The notes under the pieces are model-generated. The model saw nothing but the letters and a program-made list of their open reading frames with translations. It had not been told where the DNA came from and did no database searches. From the NCBI GenBank assembly GCA_965370555.1, contig CBDUVB010000018.1, positions 1 to 30,478 of the forward strand: 30,478 nucleotides of DNA. Reading direction: 5' to 3'. Within the stretch, counting starts at the first letter, position 1. Each line of letters opens with the position of its first letter. Shown piece after piece: positions 13,654 through 23,009 of this stretch. This DNA comes from JAJOKK01 sp965370555 (GTDB lineage Bacteria; Bipolaricaulota; Bipolaricaulia; UBA7950; UBA9294). The position numbers and the translations under genes are program-made.

Positions 13654-16600
13654 TCAATCTCTCGGTACATATTGCGCCGTAAAGGTAGTGTTTTCATAAA
13701 GGGTCACCCCAATCTGAGTATTCCCGGAGAAACGCTCATCGTTCCTTAACCATCCATCAAAGTAAAGGGGGCCAAAGAGTGTTATGGCCTGTATAGGTGC
13801 AACTAGAGTGACCAGCGATCCCTTCCCAAGGCTTTCACTAAACGGTGTCGTTTGTGAGACTCCATTGAGCTGGATCGGCACGTTTATCCCTATGTTCATC
13901 GTGATTGGGCCCACTAGAACCCGTGCCATCGCTTTGACGGTTAAAGTTACCGTGGTAGAGTCTCCCGGTCCGGAAGAGCCGATGTAGAAAGTGCAGGTAT
14001 CTGTTGTTGTCTCGCCACCCGCTTGAGCAACGATCTCCAGTTTCTCTGTTCCTGGAGGTCTGGACACCGTCGCACTAATTGAATTGGTTCCAGCACTGAC
14101 GGTCCGTGAGAAGATGGTCTGTGTGCTGCCATCCGTGGCGTAGTCGTAGATGGTAACCGAAGCACTCCGGTTCACCTCAAAGGAGATGGTAATCCTCTCA
14201 CCGATCGCGTAGGTTGCCCCACAACCCTTGTCGACCCAGAGCTTAGCGGTGAGGCCTCCATCAGCTTCGAGTTTCCGGATATAGTAGCCATCCCCGCCAT
14301 AAGCTTTGATATTGAGCATCCATTGCATTGGAGCCATGGTGTAATACGCTCCATACACTTCCACCTTTGTCCCCTTACCTATCCCTAAGGAGTTACCCCC
14401 GTAGCAAATGATGAATCCCCCTGGCCTAGGGGGCTTCAGAAGGACATTGTTAGGATCGCTTATTATCTGTTCAACGTTAACCTGCGTATAATAACTTCCA
14501 TAGCAGGCCCAAGCCCCCTCTTCACTATGGGATTCCGGGATTGTTGTCGTTCCCTGGAATTTGACGATGGAGTAATCACCCGGTGGTTCATCATCATCTC
14601 CGCTACCGTTTTGTTCGACCGTGATCCTAGCCGTATCTGTACCGGTTGCTCCGTTGTCATCCGTGACCATCAGAGTCACTGTGTATACGCCCGCGGCATT
14701 GTAGATATGGTTGGCTGTCTGGCCTGTACCAGGAGCTGTCTGATCGCCAAAGTCCCATTGGTACTGAACTATCTGACCATCCTGATCGGAGGATGTTGAG
14801 CCGTCCAAGGTTACGGACTGCCCAACGTTCACCGTTTGGTCAGGACCAGCGTCAGCTGTAGGAGGATAGTTTACGGTTATTTGGGAACATCCCTCATTAT
14901 TGTCCTCATCCCATTCTACAATCCGTCCTTCAATACCCATACCCCTACGGTAATCAGCTGCCGCACAGATTGTGTGCTCTCCTCCAATTGCAACCCAAGT
15001 TGTGCTTACTTTTGTTTGACCCCCCGCGGGTAATCCATTGCAAGCTACAGTCGTAAGGGGCTGCTGGCTATCTGGATATACAAAGAACCCAACATCAAAA
15101 GGAGCGCAGTCTGCATTGCCAATGTTATGCACACGCACAGTGATCGCTACTGAATCTCCGGCGTTGGGATATTGTTTCCAAGAAGCATTTGGACCTGCGG
15201 GCCAAGCGAAAGAGATGTCTTTGTCAGCGGATTCTAGATCAGGCACCGCCAAGGTAATCGTTACTTCATCCGTATCCCTAAGACCATCGTCGTCTCCAAC
15301 GAGCAGCTCGTAAGAAACTGGGTTTCTACCGAAGGCGTCATACTGGGCTTTGCTGGAAAAGGCAACACCAGGTTGCTCGCTAATCCATCGTTCCGGCTCG
15401 ATCGGCAATCGATACCATTCGTAACGAACGATGAATCCATCAAGATCATAGGAAGCAGAACCATCGAGGGTGATTGGTTGTCCTAGGCCCACCTGCGCAT
15501 CACTCCCCGCATCGGCTACTGGTGGGAACCGCAGGGTCAAGCCGGTAACAGTGGCCTCAGCGACAATCTCTCCACTCCTTGAGTATGCCTGAGCGAGTAT
15601 GAAGCCATTCTCTTGATACCTGTATGTTCTGTCAATCTTCCAGTCGACTGACCACTCCATGTTTCCGGTGCGCTCTGTGGGCGCGTCATCGTCTCCGATT
15701 ACGATTGGCTTGTGCGCGTGGGGCCACCACTCGAATCTCACGACATCGATCGTCTCGCCCGTTACATTCTTGGTCTCGGCGACAACTCTATCGGCGGTGA
15801 TCGTCTCGCCTGCCTTTACATTGAGAATTCGGATGGAGATGTTGTCGATGGTGCAGGCGGTTACGTCTTCTGCTACGTAACCCTGCTTCCAAACCTCTGC
15901 AAACACTTCGTAATCCCCATCTTCAATGCTAGTCGTATACCAAGTGCAGCTCCAATAATACTCCTTAGGCTCGTACACTCTGCCAATGAACCCGAGCCGC
16001 TTCCCATCTTGCCCGTACCAAAAATCGACGAAGCCTGCGTTTCTGGGGGTGGCAAGTGCGGATACCTCGATTGAGCCCTGGCCATAGGTTTCGCCGCCTT
16101 TCGGGGAGACAATCTCGCAGAACGGCTCATAGTAGTTGTTCAGGGTAAAGGGATCGCTGTAAGCTGTTTCCAGGAGCGACTCCGACTTGAAAACACGCGC
16201 CTCTACAATGTACGACCCATCTTCTAGGGCGGTCGTGTCCCACCGGAGTGACCAATGGCGACCATCCTTGGTCGCTTCGCCAATCCGTCGGCTACCAGGG
16301 TCCCCCTCAGCCGAACCGTAGTAGAATTCGACAGAATCAACATCCTTGAAGTACACGTGGATTCCCACGTCGATGGTTCCTTTGTACGACGTCTGCTGCC
16401 TTCCAGTGGGCGAAGTGAACTCCGCTTCTGGCACAATGACTGTAATCTGGGAAGTATCGGTGCCAATAGCGCCAGCCTGATCTGTGATCGCTAATGTTAT
16501 TGTGTGCGTTGCGGCTAGGTCATAGTGAAACCTTATTGGAACCGTCCATTCTCCCTCGCTTGCACGACTGAATACTTCATTTACCTCATCGTAGGGATTT

Positions 16601-17577
16601 GTGTCGACGCATTCGCCAAACACCCCGCAATGAGCCTGTGTCTCTCCTGACGCGTCTCGTACCCACTGCCCCTCTCCGTCTGCCTTGTAATCCCATTCAC
16701 CATCGCCATCAATGTCCCATGTGGCTTCATCTATTCTACTGTCAGGATCGCTCCAACGCGCGGTCACGCGAAACATCTCGCCAACCGCCACGGTTTTCGG
16801 ACACACGGCGGTGACTGTTGGTGCCTTATTTCCTTCTACCCAAAACACATACGAGGAAGAGTCGTTAGCTGAATTGCTATCCTTAGGGCCGATACAGCAT
16901 AGTTCCCCAGTAACTTTGAATTCCCCATGAGATGGGAATGCCATTTGCCCCCAGCCATAAGATCTAAACTGGTCTCCCCGTTCAAAATCGCCCCACAGCG
17001 TTAAATCGACACTAGGATAGTCGCTTTTGTCCACAACGCAGTTGGCAGTTATGTCTCTCCCCTCTTCGTTGTAAACCGTAAACCTTGCAGACAACTCTTT
17101 TACTTCCGTCCAACCAACTTTACGTCCAACATTACGTACCACTACATATAGGCGTACATGCTCATTTGCAACCAAACTGCCTGTTGATTGTGTGAGCACT
17201 ATGCCGACAAGTTCAAGATCTACCTCTTTGGCACCTTCCGACGGCTCTTTGCATTCCTGGAGGGCGGTTCGAAAAGCTTCCGAGATGTTTTCAAAGTAGC
17301 CTTTATAGCAGTCAAAACAGGCAAGGGGATCATATTGCCCTGAGCAGATTTTTGTCAAGCAATCCGTACACGCGTCCGCAAAAGCCTTCTTGCTTCCCAC
17401 GTCCATCTTCTCTATCAAACAGTCGGGATCCACGCCCATTAAGTCCACCAACCCTGATGGGAATTCAATCCCCAAAAGATCCTCATTGGAACCAAGAAGA
17501 TTGGAAGAGAACAAGATTAGCACCACGAGGAACGTCATTGATAGGTAAACAATCCAACGGACTTTTCTAGTTCTCAT
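13654..17577 (-). CDS. Giant exported PKD/Ig/CARDB-repeat surface protein
   Basis: A 1307-residue protein with an N-terminal hydrophobic segment (WIVYLSMTFLVVLILFSSNLLG) that is a signal peptide or anchor. A cysteine-rich patch follows (ADACTDCLTKIC, LACFDCYKGY, near residues 65-95). Then come a PKD-like domain with calcium-type DIDGDGEWDY, two Ig-like repeats (FTSPTGRQQTSYKG, IVSPKGGETYGQG), and a PKD domain (PPVADAGSDAQVG). After these lie a CARDB-type domain (SVAITVRVHNIGNADCAPF), a classical PKD domain (PPTADAGPDQTVNVGQ with WDFGDQ), and a DUF4384-like domain nearly identical in plan to the one in the downstream gene. An InlB-B-like repeat closes it (GPLYFDGWLRNDERFSGN, TTFTAQYVP). No catalytic domain is seen, so adhesion or surface-layer function is inferred. 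ATG 17577 has AGGTGA five bases upstream. Confidence 0.8.
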   Translation of the reverse strand: MRTRKVRWIVYLSMTFLVVLILFSSNLLGSNEDLLGIEFPSGLVDLMGVDPDCLIEKMDVGSKKAFADACTDCLTKICSGQYDPLACFDCYKGYFENISEAFRTALQECKEPSEGAKEVDLELVGIVLTQSTGSLVANEHVRLYVVVRNVGRKVGWTEVKELSARFTVYNEEGRDITANCVVDKSDYPSVDLTLWGDFERGDQFRSYGWGQMAFPSHGEFKVTGELCCIGPKDSNSANDSSSYVFWVEGNKAPTVTAVCPKTVAVGEMFRVTARWSDPDSRIDEATWDIDGDGEWDYKADGEGQWVRDASGETQAHCGVFGECVDTNPYDEVNEVFSRASEGEWTVPIRFHYDLAATHTITLAITDQAGAIGTDTSQITVIVPEAEFTSPTGRQQTSYKGTIDVGIHVYFKDVDSVEFYYGSAEGDPGSRRIGEATKDGRHWSLRWDTTALEDGSYIVEARVFKSESLLETAYSDPFTLNNYYEPFCEIVSPKGGETYGQGSIEVSALATPRNAGFVDFWYGQDGKRLGFIGRVYEPKEYYWSCTWYTTSIEDGDYEVFAEVWKQGYVAEDVTACTIDNISIRILNVKAGETITADRVVAETKNVTGETIDVVRFEWWPHAHKPIVIGDDDAPTERTGNMEWSVDWKIDRTYRYQENGFILAQAYSRSGEIVAEATVTGLTLRFPPVADAGSDAQVGLGQPITLDGSASYDLDGFIVRYEWYRLPIEPERWISEQPGVAFSSKAQYDAFGRNPVSYELLVGDDDGLRDTDEVTITLAVPDLESADKDISFAWPAGPNASWKQYPNAGDSVAITVRVHNIGNADCAPFDVGFFVYPDSQQPLTTVACNGLPAGGQTKVSTTWVAIGGEHTICAAADYRRGMGIEGRIVEWDEDNNEGCSQITVNYPPTADAGPDQTVNVGQSVTLDGSTSSDQDGQIVQYQWDFGDQTAPGTGQTANHIYNAAGVYTVTLMVTDDNGATGTDTARITVEQNGSGDDDEPPGDYSIVKFQGTTTIPESHSEEGAWACYGSYYTQVNVEQIISDPNNVLLKPPRPGGFIICYGGNSLGIGKGTKVEVYGAYYTMAPMQWMLNIKAYGGDGYYIRKLEADGGLTAKLWVDKGCGATYAIGERITISFEVNRSASVTIYDYATDGSTQTIFSRTVSAGTNSISATVSRPPGTEKLEIVAQAGGETTTDTCTFYIGSSGPGDSTTVTLTVKAMARVLVGPITMNIGINVPIQLNGVSQTTPFSESLGKGSLVTLVAPIQAITLFGPLYFDGWLRNDERFSGNTQIGVTLYENTTFTAQYVPRD

Positions 17578-18106
17578 AGACTCACCTGCCAAAGGCAACC
17601 ACCATCAAGCCGTTTTGTCCGCAACTAAGCGGACGAACCAGCTTCCTCTCAATTCCCTCTTCAGGCATTCTCTCTCTCCTCTCGAACCCACCATCGACCT
17701 TCCAGTGATTCCTCTAACTACGAACGGCAGAGCAAATGATCTAAACGACAAATTGCTGGCAAGCACATCCGTCAAACGTTCTTTCCACTTACCTCATTAT
17801 TTACCTTCCAATTCCGGGGACACGGCCCTCATTTCTTGCGGCGTTTTTGCCCGTAACACGTTCAGCGAGTCTCACGAATCCCGTTCCACCGAGAGGTCTC
17901 CCGGTTCTCGTGTGCTTGCTTCCTCAGGAGGTCCATCCCCTGGGTATCGATGGACAGACTGCTCTTCCAGTCATTGATCATCTACAGAAGAGGATCGGGA
18001 TGCGTAGAGTCGAATCGTGGGTTGACTACAAATCCGGTGTAACTGGTTTTGAAGAGAGACGAACGAAGTGTTGTGCCCCTGCAATCCATGACAGATAGGC
18101 TCAGTG
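17578..18106. other. 529-base intergenic region, no gene found
   Basis: The gap lies between two leftward genes for exported proteins. It holds only a minor 6-bp stem (GTCCGC/GCGGAC at 17617-17634) near the start of the PKD-repeat gene. Frames on both strands are short or interrupted and have unlikely composition. I saw no convincing promoter, tRNA or known riboswitch. Codon-like text around 17800-17950 on the - strand is broken by stops and may be a decayed gene. Confidence 0.5.
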
Positions 18107-20299
18107 TTAAGGAGCTCCAACGTAGAGTTGATACCCATACTGTGGTCCGCCTTGATGATTTACATCAGTTACCCGTACATAGTAGTTCTTACAAGGTTCA
18201 AAGATACTGAACTCACCCCAGGCAGCTTGGCCAGGGAAATCCCCTTGGCTTTCCGCCACTTTGTTCTCGCTCTCGTCGTAAACCTCAAAACGAGGCCATA
18301 TCAAAGCGGATGTCAACCAAGAGACCTCTATAATGTAAGTCTCCTCTACGGCATGAAATACGAACCAATCCTCGTCGCAGTTGTAGTCGATAATCCCCTG
18401 CACCGGTGGACCTCCAGGCACAAGCTGTCTCGCACTCCCGGGAGTGTTTCCATGGTCTTCAGGCGTAGGAGCAGGCTCGGCAGGCCATATGCATCCATCA
18501 ACGGTAGTCGGATCGTTAGTACCCCAGTAGACCTTATTCTCTGTGATTACCCACGCTTTCCTTGCCAACCACCCTGGGTCAGTGCCATCCGGATCTGATC
18601 CTTCATCCTGATACCAGTGGTGGTGATCCCACCACCCATCTGACACGTTGTCGCTCCCTTCAGCTGGATTGGTTAACCACACCATCCGGCCACTCACACC
18701 CCTTGCCTTATCAAGGTCTGTAATCACAAAATCCGGGCCAGCAGTGACCATGAGCCTATCGCCCTTCGAAGAAGGCCAGCCTGGTGGTTCCGGCCTTGTC
18801 TCTATTCCCGCTCCTGCAGAGCGTCCAAGCATCACATACCATTGTGCTCCCGGATTGCTAGGATCGGAAACCCATAGTTCGGTAGCATGATCGTAATTCA
18901 TAGGCTGACCTCCAGGAGCATGGTGGTCAACTACCACGACTCGAGCAGGGATTCCTGCTGATCTTAAGAAAGAACAGGTAGCAGCCGCAAAGGCGGAACA
19001 CTCAGATCCTGGATTTCCGTAGATGCTATTTCCATCGAGCCAATCGCTGTAGATCCCGCCAAACATGTCGAAATAAGGATCTGGGTAAGCGAAAGCCTTG
19101 AGGGGGGAGATATAGTTCTGTATAGCAATGGCTGCATTCCATTGATTGGCCTGACCGTTTATGGCTTTCATGACGTGATCCACAAGGACGTGCTTGGTGT
19201 ACTGTTTGTTGTCAAACCTTCCAGCTGAGAACAAACTATGCCAGAAATATCCATTGCCTTTGCACCGTTCCCCGTAGTCCCAGTGAAAATCCGTCGATTT
19301 GCCAATTGAATCATCCGATGATGCAAACCACATGACAGATATGTCATCTTTCTGGCTGCCTTCATCATAGAGATAGGCCTTAATGCCCTTGGGCGTAAGA
19401 TGCTCGGCATCGACGTAGTAGTCGTCTTCCAGGTTAGTGTCATCGTGTGAATTTGGCGCAGGTAAATCAAAAATGACGTACAGGTCCATTTGCTTACTCC
19501 ATACCCCTCCAGGAGCAGCGCAGCCCACATCAGTCACATATTTGCCAACGGTATTTGTTGGGCCTACCCTTACGCTTCTCCCCGCCTCCAAATCGGTTAG
19601 GGTAGGATCGCTTTTATCTATGATTATTCCTACCCCTACCCCTTCTATCACTTCAGGGAAACCTAACTTCAACGTCGTTCCTCGTCTAACGACCACTGCA
19701 TCAAACGCTATGTACTGGTTACCATGCTTTTCCCAACAGAAATAGTCTCTCGTCTTGTAACTGGGATCGTATTTCACCCATATTCCTGGATCCCTAGCAT
19801 CGTGTGGATTTGTTCCATACAACCGTTCTTCGTCGTCTGTAAGCCCATCGTAATCCGAGTCTTCAGCTCCTCCTGCTATTGTGAAAGTATCGGTATATTG
19901 AAGTACACCTTTATAGTAGAACTTAGCACGCCATTGGCCGGGCATGCTGGCAGGAGGCCAGCTGGAGATCATAATATAGGCCCAAAAGTTCCGATACCCA
20001 GAACGTTCGCTTGTGCCAGTGATCGTTGTGTACAGCGAGCCGTCGGGTCCGAAAAACTCCCACTTGTAGGAGTCCCCGACACTGGCATTTCTCATACTCA
20101 CCCAGTTGTAGGCCCTCGCCTCTGTTGGAGAAAAAGCGGTTGTGCGCCCAACACACTGGTTGTTCTCTACACCTTTGCACATCGCATGGTCCAAGACCTC
20201 TGTGCCTGCCAGAAAGTCAGAAGGGTCAGCAAGCACTGCCCCACTCATTGCCACTATCGACCCTAGTAGCAACGCTGCTAGAAGTATTCTCAGTTTCAT
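18107..20299 (-). CDS. Secreted transglutaminase-like protein with calcium repeat and PPC domain
   Basis: A 730-residue exported protein. The signal peptide is MKLRILLAALLLGSIVAMSGAVLAD. Next is a beta domain (about 30-145), then a thrombospondin-3/EF-like calcium loop DSDYDGLTDDEERLYGTNP. A transglutaminase-like core in the middle has a cysteine in GSECSAFAAATCSFLRSAGIPARVV, His in NYDHATELWV, and a following Asp in SDPS that could complete a Cys-His-Asp triad. The C-terminal 110 residues (GSARQLVPGGPPVQGIIDYNCDEDWFVF) are a bacterial pre-peptidase (PPC) domain. Such proteins act as cysteine proteases or crosslinkers of surface polypeptides. I chose ATG 20299 with GGAGAG upstream; longer frames run through a hairpin-rich leader and would hide the signal peptide. 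The two adjacent leftward genes also encode exported proteins, suggesting a shared envelope role. Confidence 0.82.
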   Translation of the reverse strand: MKLRILLAALLLGSIVAMSGAVLADPSDFLAGTEVLDHAMCKGVENNQCVGRTTAFSPTEARAYNWVSMRNASVGDSYKWEFFGPDGSLYTTITGTSERSGYRNFWAYIMISSWPPASMPGQWRAKFYYKGVLQYTDTFTIAGGAEDSDYDGLTDDEERLYGTNPHDARDPGIWVKYDPSYKTRDYFCWEKHGNQYIAFDAVVVRRGTTLKLGFPEVIEGVGVGIIIDKSDPTLTDLEAGRSVRVGPTNTVGKYVTDVGCAAPGGVWSKQMDLYVIFDLPAPNSHDDTNLEDDYYVDAEHLTPKGIKAYLYDEGSQKDDISVMWFASSDDSIGKSTDFHWDYGERCKGNGYFWHSLFSAGRFDNKQYTKHVLVDHVMKAINGQANQWNAAIAIQNYISPLKAFAYPDPYFDMFGGIYSDWLDGNSIYGNPGSECSAFAAATCSFLRSAGIPARVVVVDHHAPGGQPMNYDHATELWVSDPSNPGAQWYVMLGRSAGAGIETRPEPPGWPSSKGDRLMVTAGPDFVITDLDKARGVSGRMVWLTNPAEGSDNVSDGWWDHHHWYQDEGSDPDGTDPGWLARKAWVITENKVYWGTNDPTTVDGCIWPAEPAPTPEDHGNTPGSARQLVPGGPPVQGIIDYNCDEDWFVFHAVEETYIIEVSWLTSALIWPRFEVYDESENKVAESQGDFPGQAAWGEFSIFEPCKNYYVRVTDVNHQGGPQYGYQLYVGAP

Positions 20300-20318
20300 A
20301 AAGGCTCTCCGGTGGATA

Positions 20319-20338
20319 CCCCCCAGCTTGCTGGGGGG
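20319..20338 (-). promoter_or_regulatory. Hairpin immediately 5' of the transglutaminase-gene ribosome site
   Basis: Perfect 9-bp arms CCCCCCAGC and GCTGGGGGG with a 2-base loop lie about 20 bases before the ATG and end 8 bases before GGAGAG. A stem of this strength in a 5' leader can stabilise mRNA or gate ribosome entry. Confidence 0.6.
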
Positions 20339-20350
20339 GAGGAAAGCGGA

Positions 20351-20369
20351 GATTCGCCGAAGGCGAATC
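20351..20369 (-). promoter_or_regulatory. Second leader hairpin of the transglutaminase gene
   Basis: GATTCGCC and GGCGAATC (8 bp, 3-base loop) form a perfect palindrome 12 bases upstream of the ribosome-proximal stem. It could be an operator for a dimeric repressor or an RNA stem. Confidence 0.5.
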
Positions 20370-20422
20370 AGCTTGTTGTTCGTACTAGCTACATGAGTTC
20401 TCTCAGGATTGTCCACTTCAAC

Positions 20423-20467
20423 GTCGGAGACAAGCTCCGACGCTACGAAAAAAGGGGTGTAGCGTCG
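20423..20467 (-). promoter_or_regulatory. Two overlapping, mutually exclusive leader stems
   Basis: In transcript order, arms CGACGCTAC and GTAGCGTCG (20438-20467, 9 bp, 12-base loop) overlap arms GTCGGAG and CTCCGAC (20423-20441, 7 bp, 5-base loop). They share bases 20438-20441, so both cannot form fully together. This is the geometry of a switchable RNA. It does not match any riboswitch class I can recognise. Confidence 0.45.
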
Positions 20468-20568
20468 TACCTTGTGTGCGACGTTACTTCGGATGCAACA
20501 AAACTCTACATGAGATTGTAGCATGAAGACCAACTCCAACTAGATCTTTAGAGCTTTGCTTCTCAATG

Positions 20569-20594
20569 CCTCGCAGCTTGCTGCGGGTTTTTTT
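20569..20594 (+). terminator. Intrinsic terminator on + strand with no + strand gene before it
   Basis: The stem CGCAGC/GCTGCG, extended by a G-T wobble and a C-G pair, has a two-base loop and is followed by GGTTTTTTT. This is a classical terminator for rightward transcription. The only gene upstream runs leftward, so it would end an antisense or small RNA, or block readthrough from the complementary strand of the transglutaminase locus. Confidence 0.6.
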
Positions 20595-21189
20595 ACTTCC
20601 CTCCTTTTTAGATTTTGTTCCGTCGGTTACCGTCATTTTGCGTAATCACCATCTGCGCAGACGAGCTGCCTTCTGTGAGACACCTTCGTGAGAGGTAGCT
20701 AAGTGCTGATTTCCCCACGTCCTGCGATGCAGAATCTCCTTCAAGATTTTGGGATTTAGCCGTTTTTTCTTGAGGTCAGGGCGATCACCAGACATAGGAG
20801 AACTCTGCCTGGTTCACGGATCATGAGTCTTCTCCTTTGTACCACCTCATTGCAAGGGAGCAGGTTGAATAGAGAAGACGATCAAAGCTACGAACAGAGG
20901 GAATTAAGCACCTACGGCAACTATTCTCTCCCTTGCCTTCACATTATACACCTAGTAATTGAAGTACAGTCGCTAAACGTGTCCTGTTCTTGTATAACAC
21001 GGCTTGACAGGGTGGAAGTGCCGTAACCATGCGGTGCCCAGAACTCCGGGGACCCCATGCTTATCTCTTGCGTAGTCACAGACAAGAGTAAGCGCAGAGC
21101 ATGGCAAGAATTGTGCAGAGACCATAGGGGTCGGAGCTTGCCTTTTGATGTTCTGTCCAACCCGGGGAATCTGTTGGTGACTCCTGGCA
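20595..21189. other. About 600-base gene-free stretch
   Basis: No frame of plausible composition, promoter pair or stable repeat was found between the orphan terminator and the AbiE-type locus. The stretch 21005-21180 has a mixed, codon-like texture on the - strand without a recognisable family and may be a decayed gene. Confidence 0.4.
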
Positions 21190-21944
21190 TTAGATAGAAC
21201 CGAGCCGAACACCGGATGCGAAAGCTCGAAGGAGTGAATCGAGTTCCTCACGATCCGTCGCCCCAGCGCTTAGTTGTACGCCGCGCGTAGACGCCATAAG
21301 CGCCTCTTCTATTGCCGTTAGTGTTTTGGCGAGCATCATGGAAGCCAGATCCCTCCCCAGAAGATATGCACCGGCTGTCTCAAAGGTAAGACCCGCGGTG
21401 TAGATTACATCGTCGAATCGACGGGTACCTTGCTCTTCGTATTGCTTCATACACGCTACGACATCCTGTAGATCCGGTCCGTAGCGTTTAGTGGCCGCGA
21501 GTATCTTCAAGCTACCAGAATCGGAAGCGGCGCGACGGATACCATGCAATCACCCACTTGTTCTTCTACAGCATGCGTCAACGCTTCTGAGAATCCCAAG
21601 GAGGTAAGGCGTTCACCATTTGGGAACTCAATGAATCCTGTCTCTGTGGCCCTCTCCTGAACGGGGAGAATGTCAACCTGCGTTCCTTGTGGCGTGTAGA
21701 ACCTGTGAGGAATCCTGCCGTGTCTGAGCCCCTGCTTTAGCAGTGCTTGTATGACATATTGGAAGCTATCTTCGACGGCTACGATGAAATCTAGATCCCG
21801 GGTCGTTCGCGGCAGTTGAATACCATGGAGCAGGAGGGCATTCGCCCCAATCAGCGCGTACGCAACTCCGATTCTCTGGAGAACAGAGGCGACGAAGCAT
21901 AGCTCCTTGGCGGTTCGGCCCGCCAGGAGGATCAGGGAATCCAT
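21190..21944 (-). pseudogene. AbiEii-like nucleotidyltransferase split by a one-base frameshift
   Basis: Residues 1-145 (start ATG 21944) show a nucleotidyltransferase fold with YALIGANALLLHG and TTRDLDF (Asp50 and Asp52), as in AbiEii/DUF1814-type toxins. The frame stops just after APLPILVA. A -1 shift at about 21506-21508 (GTAGC then TTGAAG, one base short) restores the expected continuation LKILAATKRYGPDLQDVVACM. It then runs another 95 residues or so to 21190. Intact length would be about 250. The gene overlaps the upstream antitoxin by about 13 bases. The toxin arm is therefore probably inactive, unless the shift is a sequencing error or programmed. Confidence 0.75.
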
Positions 21945-22990
21945 GGCAGGTGTTTCTCCTTTATCAGCAGAGCGGTCTCGCCACAGCGAGGATCATCGGT
22001 CGCTAGGAGCTCTGCGTAGACGAGGGCAGGATCGGCCAGCACAAAGCCATGTTCCTTGGATAACTTGCCGATCTCTGGGGTAAACGCGGTGCACACCTCG
22101 ATCGGGCCCTCCTTGGAAGGAGCGAGCTTCAGGTTTTGTTGAACGGAGTCAATTTCTCCGAGAGGGACGTAGAGCGTTACCGAGCTAGCACGAAGGTATC
22201 CTGTGAGGAGATCGGCGGCGTACTCTCCACCAACGACCACGTTCCCAAGCGCGTCGTCCCGCAACCCTGCTTCCAAGAGGGCTGCAACATCTTTGTCGTA
22301 TGGTGATCTGTAATGTCCCAGAACAATCTTCGGGTGAAGTTTAGCCATAAATGCTTCCACCCACATATCAAGCAGACGCCGTGGATCGCACACCTGATAG
22401 CAGCCTTGCCGTTGCCGGACGATGGTTACATCATCCTTGAGTTCATTGAGGAGTTTAGAGATCTTGTCCAATGAAACGCTCGTGGCTGCGCTTAGATCTC
22501 GGTATGTTGCTTCTATGTCGGGTCCGTGCGTGAGAAGGTAGAAGAGAAACTTCGCGCCAACTTCGGTGAAGTACTGCCCCTTGAGGGTGGCTACCCGATG
22601 CAGACGATTGCCGGTCACGTAGATCAGAAGCTTATCGGGGATTTCCAAGTAGGCGTTCCCTGCTGTATCTACAAACCAGATTTTCTCTTCTCGCATGAGC
22701 TGAGCGAGAGGAACGGGTATGTAATCCGAGAAGATTGCGACCTTCTCACAGAGGTTCTTTTTCTTCCAGGCGTTGATGCGCTGCTTGAGTTGTGGAATCA
22801 TCGAGGGACGGAGGCTTTTTTTAAGTTCAGCACACACTTTGAGGGTGCCAATGCTGGGTAGCATCAGGTCGTAGAAGACATCAGGTACGGTACGATTTAT
22901 CCCCTCTCCTCCGAACAGCAACGAGTCCTCTGCACCTAGAAGAGAGTCGAGAACCCTTTCACAAGATCGGAGCAATCTCAGATCGATCAC
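21932..22990 (-). CDS. AbiEi-family antitoxin/transcriptional regulator (type IV TA)
   Basis: A 352-residue protein resembling the AbiEi/COG4861 antitoxins that pair with nucleotidyltransferase toxins. The N-terminal half has a nuclease-like core (TVPDVFYDLMLPSIGTLKVCAELKKSL, WFVDTAGNAYLEIP). A winged-helix-like stretch follows (GAKFLFYLLTHGPDIEATYRDLSAATSVSLDKISKLLNELK), and a C-terminal domain with GGEYAADLLTGYLRASSVTLYV completes it. The start is GTG 22990. A longer frame from 23050 would begin upstream of the promoter and operator found here. AGGAGG lies 13 bases before the GTG, rather far, so an internal start remains possible. It overlaps the toxin gene, as usual for AbiE pairs. AbiEi proteins bind inverted repeats in their own promoter, which fits the palindrome at 23010-23026. 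Confidence 0.78.
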   Translation of the reverse strand: MIDLRLLRSCERVLDSLLGAEDSLLFGGEGINRTVPDVFYDLMLPSIGTLKVCAELKKSLRPSMIPQLKQRINAWKKKNLCEKVAIFSDYIPVPLAQLMREEKIWFVDTAGNAYLEIPDKLLIYVTGNRLHRVATLKGQYFTEVGAKFLFYLLTHGPDIEATYRDLSAATSVSLDKISKLLNELKDDVTIVRQRQGCYQVCDPRRLLDMWVEAFMAKLHPKIVLGHYRSPYDKDVAALLEAGLRDDALGNVVVGGEYAADLLTGYLRASSVTLYVPLGEIDSVQQNLKLAPSKEGPIEVCTAFTPEIGKLSKEHGFVLADPALVYAELLATDDPRCGETALLIKEKHLPWIP

Positions 22991-23009
22991 TTGTTCGGTA
23001 TATCCTCCT

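Noticed and set aside
17617..17634. 6-bp stem GTCCGC/GCGGAC near the PKD gene start as a regulatory site
   Set aside because: Too short to support alone; it is mentioned only in the intergenic entry.
20300..20539. 80-residue N-terminal extension of the transglutaminase-like protein
   Set aside because: It would run through four hairpins and bury a textbook signal peptide. ATG 20299 has its own ribosome site.
20939..21251. Leftward frames near 21.0-21.2 kb as a possible gene or transposase remnant
   Set aside because: No ribosome site, no recognisable motif, and partial overlap with the nucleotidyltransferase end.
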